NCBI RefSeq assembly: GCF_041154745.1
Contig: NZ_AP031573.1
Coordinates: forward strand, 4,526,001 to 4,590,000
DNA: 64,000 bases
Direction: 5' to 3'
Source of the DNA: Flavobacterium sp. CFS9
Lineage (GTDB): Bacteria > Bacteroidota > Bacteroidia > Flavobacteriales > Flavobacteriaceae
Part shown: positions 60,303-64,000 of the stretch, piece by piece
How positions within the stretch are numbered: the stretch's first letter is position 1
Layout of the letters: each line of letters opens with the position of its first letter
Translations under genes and position numbers: made by a program
The notes under the pieces: model-generated
Database searches by the model: none
Told to the model about the DNA's origin: nothing
What the model saw: only the letters and a program-made list of their open reading frames with translations

Positions 60303-60758
60303 TTAATTCGCTTTTTCTGCCAAATCCCAGATGTAACCAAACGGATCCTGAATTCTTGCTTTTAAATCTCCCCAAAACTGCATTTCCGGTTCAGCAATAA
60401 TTTTGGCCTCTTTATCTTTTCTAATTTCGGCAACCAATGTTTTTACATCGTCTACATACAGGTAAAAAACAAAAGGAGGTACCTGCCCTGAAGTAATTGG
60501 AGCTACTGCCTGAAAATCCCAATGTTCTTTATTGAGTACAAAGTTGTTTCCGCGATACCGAATTCTTGCAAACAATAGTTCTCCATTGTTTTGATCTTCC
60601 AACTCAGAAATGGAAACCATTTCCATTACTCCGGTATAAAAATCTATTGCACTGGCTACGTCCGGTACGCTTAGAGTGACGGTTAACCAGTTCAGTCCGG
60701 GATGTGGATGCGTACGATGTTCTACATTCTTAAACCAATTTAATTTATCTTTTTGCAT
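60303..60758 (-). CDS. VOC-superfamily (glyoxalase/bleomycin-like) protein
   Basis: 151 residues with two betaalphabeta modules: LNWLTVTLSVPDVASAIDFY, GVMEMVSISELEDQNNGELL, VPPFVFYLYVDDVKTLVAEI and FWGDLKARIQDPFGYIWDLA. YdcF/PhnB-like ring-cleavage or resistance fold; metal ligands not certain. First gene of the Dabb operon and preceded by an FNR-type box at 60809-60822. Confidence 0.88.
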   Translation of the reverse strand: MQKDKLNWFKNVEHRTHPHPGLNWLTVTLSVPDVASAIDFYTGVMEMVSISELEDQNNGELLFARIRYRGNNFVLNKEHWDFQAVAPITSGQVPPFVFYLYVDDVKTLVAEIRKDKEAKIIAEPEMQFWGDLKARIQDPFGYIWDLAEKAN

Positions 60759-60778
60759 GTCTTAATTATTTAGTTCTG

Positions 60779-60822
60779 CAAAGATCGCAAGCAAAAAGAT
60801 TGTATTTTTTGATGTAGGTCAA
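60779..60822 (-). promoter_or_regulatory. FNR-type box and -7 box of the VOC/Dabb operon
   Basis: TTGACCTACATCAA on the - strand (60809-60822), one mismatch from TTGAT-N4-ATCAA, then exactly 22 bases, then GATCTTTG (60779-60786) as -7 box. Same layout as the box before the gene at 61677. Confidence 0.65.
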
Positions 60823-60827
60823 AATCG

Positions 60828-61397
60828 TCAGCGTTTGCGTATTCTGCTTAAAGTTTCCTGTGTTACACGCAAAAAAGAAGCAATATGCCCCAAATTAATA
60901 CGCTGTACTAAACTAGGCTGTTGTTCCATAAGTGATTGATAACGCTCTGTAGCGCTTTCGGTATGCAACGAAGTAATTCTATCCTCGAGAATAACACACA
61001 GCTCTTCGGCAATTTTTCTGCCAATACGATTTAACTCGGGGTACTGTTCGTATAAAATCTCTAAATCATCTACTGCAATGGCATATACTTCTGAATCTTC
61101 TAAAAATTGTATGTACTCTGGTGAAGGTTTATTGGCATACATCGGCATTATGGCCCCAAAAATTTGGTTTTCTTCTCCAAACCATACGTTTATTTCTTTC
61201 TCATTCCGATTAATATAAGCTCTGAAAACACCTTTCTTTACCACAAAATAACTTGTTAGTAGCTGTCCTTGCTTCAAAAAATGATCGTTTTTTTTCTTTG
61301 TAAATACCTTAGTTTTTTGCTCAATAGCCATTTCCACGCTTGAACTCAGCGCTCCATATTTCTTAAATTGTTGAATTAATGGATTTGTATTATTCAT
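60828..61397 (-). CDS. Crp/Fnr-family transcriptional regulator
   Basis: 189 residues from the ATG at 61397 (MNNTNPLIQQFKKYGALSSS). cNMP-type beta-roll (FLKQGQLLTSYFVVKKGVFR, INVWFGEENQIFGAI), dimer helix, and a C-terminal HTH (LGHIASFLRVTQETLSRIRK) whose recognition helix carries the E-x2-SR triplet that in FNR reads TTGAT. The Fe-S cysteines of FNR are absent (one Cys only), so it is not an oxygen-sensing iron-sulfur protein. Two matching TTGAT-N4-ATCAA-type boxes flank its gene. Confidence 0.92.
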   Translation of the reverse strand: MNNTNPLIQQFKKYGALSSSVEMAIEQKTKVFTKKKNDHFLKQGQLLTSYFVVKKGVFRAYINRNEKEINVWFGEENQIFGAIMPMYANKPSPEYIQFLEDSEVYAIAVDDLEILYEQYPELNRIGRKIAEELCVILEDRITSLHTESATERYQSLMEQQPSLVQRINLGHIASFLRVTQETLSRIRKR

Positions 61398-61602
61398 AGC
61401 TCTTGGGAAATGATTGTATAAGTTCTGAGATAAACACCTGCCGATGTGCATCATTTGATTTAAAATCAAATTTACTAAATTAAATTTTGCTTAAAAAAAT
61501 ACCAATAAATAAAACCTGTTGTATTTCTATCCTGTTCTGATTGCTTGTCTTTAGAACATATCTCAAGAAGCATTAAGTAGTATTCCGATACTAAAAACGA
61601 TT

Positions 61603-61646
61603 TTGATCTACATCAAAAAAAGCGCTCAAATTTCCGCAGATCTTTG
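61603..61646 (+). promoter_or_regulatory. Perfect FNR-type box and -7 box
   Basis: TTGATCTACATCAA (61603-61616) is an exact TTGAT-N4-ATCAA site, followed after 22 bases by GATCTTTG (61639-61646). If transcription starts just after the -7 box, the site is centred near -41, the class II activator position. Confidence 0.7.
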
Positions 61647-61676
61647 CCTTACTAAATAATAAAACAAAAAATAATC

Positions 61677-62306
61677 ATGGAAAAAACAGTAAAACAAGTA
61701 GATTTAAAAGAAAACCAACGTCCTCTAAACAAGGCTATTATATATGAAGGTTATGGAGCTCTACCTAATAAAACCAAGTTTGTTCGTGAAAGTGCATCTG
61801 GTAAGTTGACAATTGTAGCCATCGGTGACCCTTCTGAATCTCTGGCAGCTGCCATTACACTGGCAGACGATGGTGCAGAATTAATCGAACTGTGTGGTGC
61901 TATTTCACCTGTATGGAGAGCAAAGGTTAGTGAAGCAATTGGAAGTCGAGCCAAAGTGAGTTCGGTTACTTTCGGATTCGAATCGCTGGCTTTGGCGGCT
62001 GCTTTTAGTTTATCCTTTCACGAAGGTAATCCACCTCGCGAAGCCTTCATTATTCTTGAAAGTGGCAGTGACCCAATACAAGACCGTTTCGAACAAGCAT
62101 TTCATCCGCAGCATACCACATTTATTCCGGTACCGGATGAAGCTATGGGAGCTAAGATTGCCGCAGAACTTGTAGAATCTGGTTTTGGATTAATTGAACT
62201 TTACGGAGGATTCACTGCATCTGGAGCAGCCAAAGTTATTGAAGCAGTCAACGGCCGTGCTCCAGTTGGAATAGGAAGCTTCACTTTAGAGGTAACAAAT
62301 CAATAA
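61677..62306 (+). CDS. Tandem-domain protein, DUF6506-like
   Basis: 209 residues made of two similar ~90-residue halves. Half 1: ITLADDGAELIELCGAISPV, WRAKVSEAIGSRAKVSSVTF. Half 2: IAAELVESGFGLIELYGGFT, SGAAKVIEAVNGRAPVGIGS. The GAxLIELCG...AxVxEA...V pattern I recall from DUF6506; this assignment is tentative. Probably cytoplasmic. Controlled by the FNR-type box at 61603-61616, i.e. by the neighbouring regulator. Confidence 0.7.
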   Translation: MEKTVKQVDLKENQRPLNKAIIYEGYGALPNKTKFVRESASGKLTIVAIGDPSESLAAAITLADDGAELIELCGAISPVWRAKVSEAIGSRAKVSSVTFGFESLALAAAFSLSFHEGNPPREAFIILESGSDPIQDRFEQAFHPQHTTFIPVPDEAMGAKIAAELVESGFGLIELYGGFTASGAAKVIEAVNGRAPVGIGSFTLEVTNQ

Positions 62307-62381
62307 ATTCAATTAAAAATATGCAAATTTTCTAAAATCTTGCCTATCTCAATTTTTACAGATTGTTCCTTTTTTCAAACT

Positions 62382-62414
62382 AAAAAGTCTATTTCATAAG
62401 AAATGGACTTTTTC
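62382..62414 (+). terminator. Intrinsic terminator of the tandem-domain gene
   Basis: AAAAAGTCTATTTC pairs (one G-U) with GAAATGGACTTTTT around ATAA. It lies about 75 bases after the stop. Confidence 0.8.
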
Positions 62415-62600
62415 TAAAACTTTCCTAGTTTACTTAACCGGTAATTTATTTTTGAAAATGGAGAAGGTTCAAATAACAAGAGAAAATTTCCAAATGCAAA
62501 ACAAGAAAATCTGCGTTCTCCACTCAAGTTTTTCAATAAAAAATAAAACCATTCGCTAGTCCTACTATAAAATCAATCAATACCTGTAAATCTTAAGCAG

Positions 62601-62846
62601 CTACTTACCCGCTAGTCTTTCTCTCAATACTACTTCTTCCTGCTGTAATACCAATAGTTTTATGGTATATTGCTCTTGTATCAGTACACTGTTTTTCTTC
62701 AGGACGTTTTGGGCGGAGCTTTTTATACTGGGTAAAAGTTCCTCCTGCCAGGTATAGGTTTGCTGTTTGTTGGCAATCAGGGCGTCAGCAATTTTCAGCG
62801 CATTTTGCTTCAGCTCTCCGCAGTGTTCTTTTCCAAAGCTGCGCAA
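62601..62846 (-). pseudogene. Possible gene fragment joined to a palindromic repeat
   Basis: 81 codons: GELKQNALKIADALIANKQQ, TYTWQEELLPSIKSSAQNVL, EQYTIKLLVLQQEEVVLRER. Helical and plausible as protein, but its first codons lie in the palindromic repeat at 62840-62865, which suggests the 5' part of the gene was replaced by the repeat. No family recognised. Confidence 0.3.
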
Positions 62847-62865
62847 ATGTCTCCGACTTTGCGCT
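62840..62865 (-). repeat. RAYT-associated palindromic repeat, left copy
   Basis: Reads on the - strand as AGCGCAAAGTCGGAGACA then TTTGCGCA: 8-bp inverted arms around a 10-base core. Inverted relative to the two right copies. Confidence 0.65.
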
Positions 62866-62928
62866 ACCTACTCAAGTCTTCATGAAAGAACAAAAGCCTC
62901 TATAAGTCTCTGACTTTTAACTAAAAAA

Positions 62929-63528
62929 TTAATATTTATTATAACGAACAAACGATTTATGGTCTAAAACATTTATTACTGGATTATCAGCTTTTTCAAC
63001 TTTTAGCAGTCCTGAATCACATACATAATTACTTGCACTTGAATAAATATAATCTGATGCTTTAGCAACAATTCCGCCGCTTACTGGATTTAAATGTATA
63101 TAATCTAATTTTGACCACATAAACTCATTACTATAAATTTCTTCTGCATGATTTCCATACTGCCAGAATTGGTATTCTTTATTTCTTGAATGACTGTGGG
63201 TTGCTAATTTAAAACGTTCTAACATCCATTCTCTTCTACTTTCAGGGATATTTTGAATTTTTCCAAGTATATTTTTCGCGGTAAATTTTTTAAAATCTCT
63301 TAATAAATCTGATAATTTTCCATGTTTAGATTGAATAATTAGATGTATATGATTGCTCATAATAACATAACCATATAAAATCATTCCTTTATTCTCAATA
63401 CAGTATGCTAAACTCTCAATGACTATATCTCTATAAACCTGACGTGTAAAAATATCTACCCAGTCCACAACTGTTGAAGTTATAAAATGTGGCAACGTTT
63501 GATCTCTTATTATGTATCCCTCTTTCAT
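62929..63528 (-). CDS. RAYT (REP-associated tyrosine transposase)
   Basis: 199 residues, a Y1 HUH transposase of the IS200-like/RAYT group. HUH motif at His60-x-His62 in NHIHLI, catalytic Tyr143 in YIHLNPVSG, with the auxiliary WQYGNHAEEI region. Intact reading frame, so likely active or domesticated. Flanked by copies of a short palindrome (one inverted copy left at 62840, two right at 63645 and 63730), its probable REP substrate. Confidence 0.9.
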   Translation of the reverse strand: MKEGYIIRDQTLPHFITSTVVDWVDIFTRQVYRDIVIESLAYCIENKGMILYGYVIMSNHIHLIIQSKHGKLSDLLRDFKKFTAKNILGKIQNIPESRREWMLERFKLATHSHSRNKEYQFWQYGNHAEEIYSNEFMWSKLDYIHLNPVSGGIVAKASDYIYSSASNYVCDSGLLKVEKADNPVINVLDHKSFVRYNKY

Positions 63529-63644
63529 TTTTAAATCTTTTTTACAAAAATATAAGATTTAACTTATTTTTAAATACTTATTAAATGATAAAAAAAGAAT
63601 CTGAGACTCTTGAAACGATTATGATTTATAACTAATAAGAAAAT

Positions 63645-63774
63645 TGCGCAAAGTCAGAGACATTTGCGCAGCTTTTCATAAGGGACTCTACTAGTTTTAT
63701 AAACTTTAATAATTTTTAAGTGCAAAAAATGCGCAAAGTCAGAGACATTTGAGCAGCTTTTCATAAGGAACTCT
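63645..63774 (+). repeat. RAYT-associated palindromic repeats, two right copies
   Basis: Copy 1 (63645-63670): TGCGCAAA-GTCAGAGACA-TTTGCGCA, perfect 8-bp inverted arms, followed by GCTTTTCATAAGGGACTCT (63671-63689). Copy 2 (63730-63755) differs by one base in the right arm (TTTGAGCA) and carries the same tail with AAGGAACTCT. Together ~45-base direct repeats, 85 bases apart. Confidence 0.75.
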
Positions 63775-63788
63775 GTCGAATAAAATTC

Positions 63789-64000
63789 CTATGCTATCGT
63801 ATATTTTTTTTCTGTAACCGTATTGGTGGTTTCGGTTGTTACACTGTCTACAAATCGCCATTCGGCTTCAGAACCGGATGCTGTAAATTTAAGGTAGGTA
63901 TATCCTCGCTTGTACAAATTGGCATATTCTAAATCATCTATCAGGACTGTAAAGGCTTGTGCTAATTCTATTGCTTTTGTAGGGTCTGAAGTAATTCCGA
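63789..64000 (-). CDS. PhoD-like alkaline phosphatase, C-terminal fragment (cut by window edge)
   Basis: Reading the - strand from the edge gives SDPTKAIELAQAFTVLIDDL, then EYANLYKRGYTYLKFTASGS and EAEWRFVDSVTTETTNT. The pattern (Leu/Tyr-Ala-x-Leu...RGY...FT...AEW-x-FVD) matches the C-terminal end of the alkaline phosphatase D family. The N-terminal metallophosphatase part is outside the window. Exported, Ca/Fe-dependent family; assignment tentative because only 70 residues are visible. Confidence 0.55.
   Translation of the reverse strand, partial: GITSDPTKAIELAQAFTVLIDDLEYANLYKRGYTYLKFTASGSEAEWRFVDSVTTETTNTVTEKKYTIA

Noticed and set aside
63645-63774. CRISPR-like spacing of two ~45-base repeats
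   Set aside because: Only two copies, each with internal palindrome and RAYT next to them; no cas genes.
1-64000. tRNA or rRNA genes
   Set aside because: No T-loop/anticodon arrangement or rRNA-like sequence was recognised on either strand.

Overview
The window looks like a chromosome of a Flavobacterium-type member of the Bacteroidota. Reasons: promoter -7 boxes of the TAnnTTTG type, A-rich instead of Shine-Dalgarno leaders, a MesD/MesX methionine synthase pair, a CusA-CusC fusion pump, DUF4377/META and TonB-C lipoproteins, and a PAAR-type Rhs toxin. No rRNA, tRNA or CRISPR array was seen. Base composition is not uniform: hand-counted lines at 6001 and 9001 are about 48-52% G+C, a line at 50041 about 37%, and much of 55-64 kb lower still. 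The left ~24 kb and the right ~27 kb therefore have different histories, or the contig joins two sources. The change falls across the defence genes at 24.8-36.3 kb.

Region 1 (1-7.2 kb, + strand) is an envelope-modification cassette: a phosphoethanolamine transferase cut by the window edge, a DUF1345 membrane protein, an OmpR/histidine kinase pair with an ATGA overlap, an LtaS-like alkaline-phosphatase-fold transferase and a lipid kinase. The transferases would release diacylglycerol, which the kinase could recycle. Region 2 (7.2-18.6 kb, - strand) is a metal-homeostasis block: His-rich zinc/cadmium-type P1B ATPase, MgtC/SapB protein, bestrophin-like channel, Fur-family regulator, CusB-like adaptor, a giant CusA-CusC fusion and a small His/Cys-rich exported protein. 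Region 3 (18.8-27.8 kb) is mixed: acetyltransferase, a nuclease-like protein, small exported proteins, a degenerate AstE-like protein, MscS channel, a HEPN protein with R-x4-H, an AraC regulator and a DHFR-like reductase.

Region 4 (28.1-36.3 kb) is the best candidate for an undescribed system. Four consecutive + strand genes each carry a restriction-endonuclease-like D...(E/Q/S)-x-K signature: a DUF4365 protein, two mutually paralogous proteins and a large STAND NTPase with an N-terminal nuclease-like domain (Avs-like layout). Region 5 (37-47 kb) is ordinary low-GC chromosome: Nudix, S41 protease, LRR protein, Lrp regulator, SLC10A7-like transporter, old yellow enzyme, and the MesX-MesD methionine synthase pair. 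Region 6 (47.9-55 kb) is an Rhs toxin/immunity locus: a PAAR-Rhs protein whose C-terminal tip resembles a permuted papain/LRAT-like fold, overlapped (TAATG) by an LRR protein that is the likely immunity factor. Region 7 (55-64 kb) holds an XRE regulator with an 11-bp perfect inverted operator, two HEPN/abortive-infection-like genes, a META lipoprotein, a Crp/Fnr regulator flanked by two operons that carry the same FNR-type box at the same distance from the same -7 box, and a RAYT transposase flanked by its apparent palindromic REP repeats. A PhoD-like gene is cut by the right edge.
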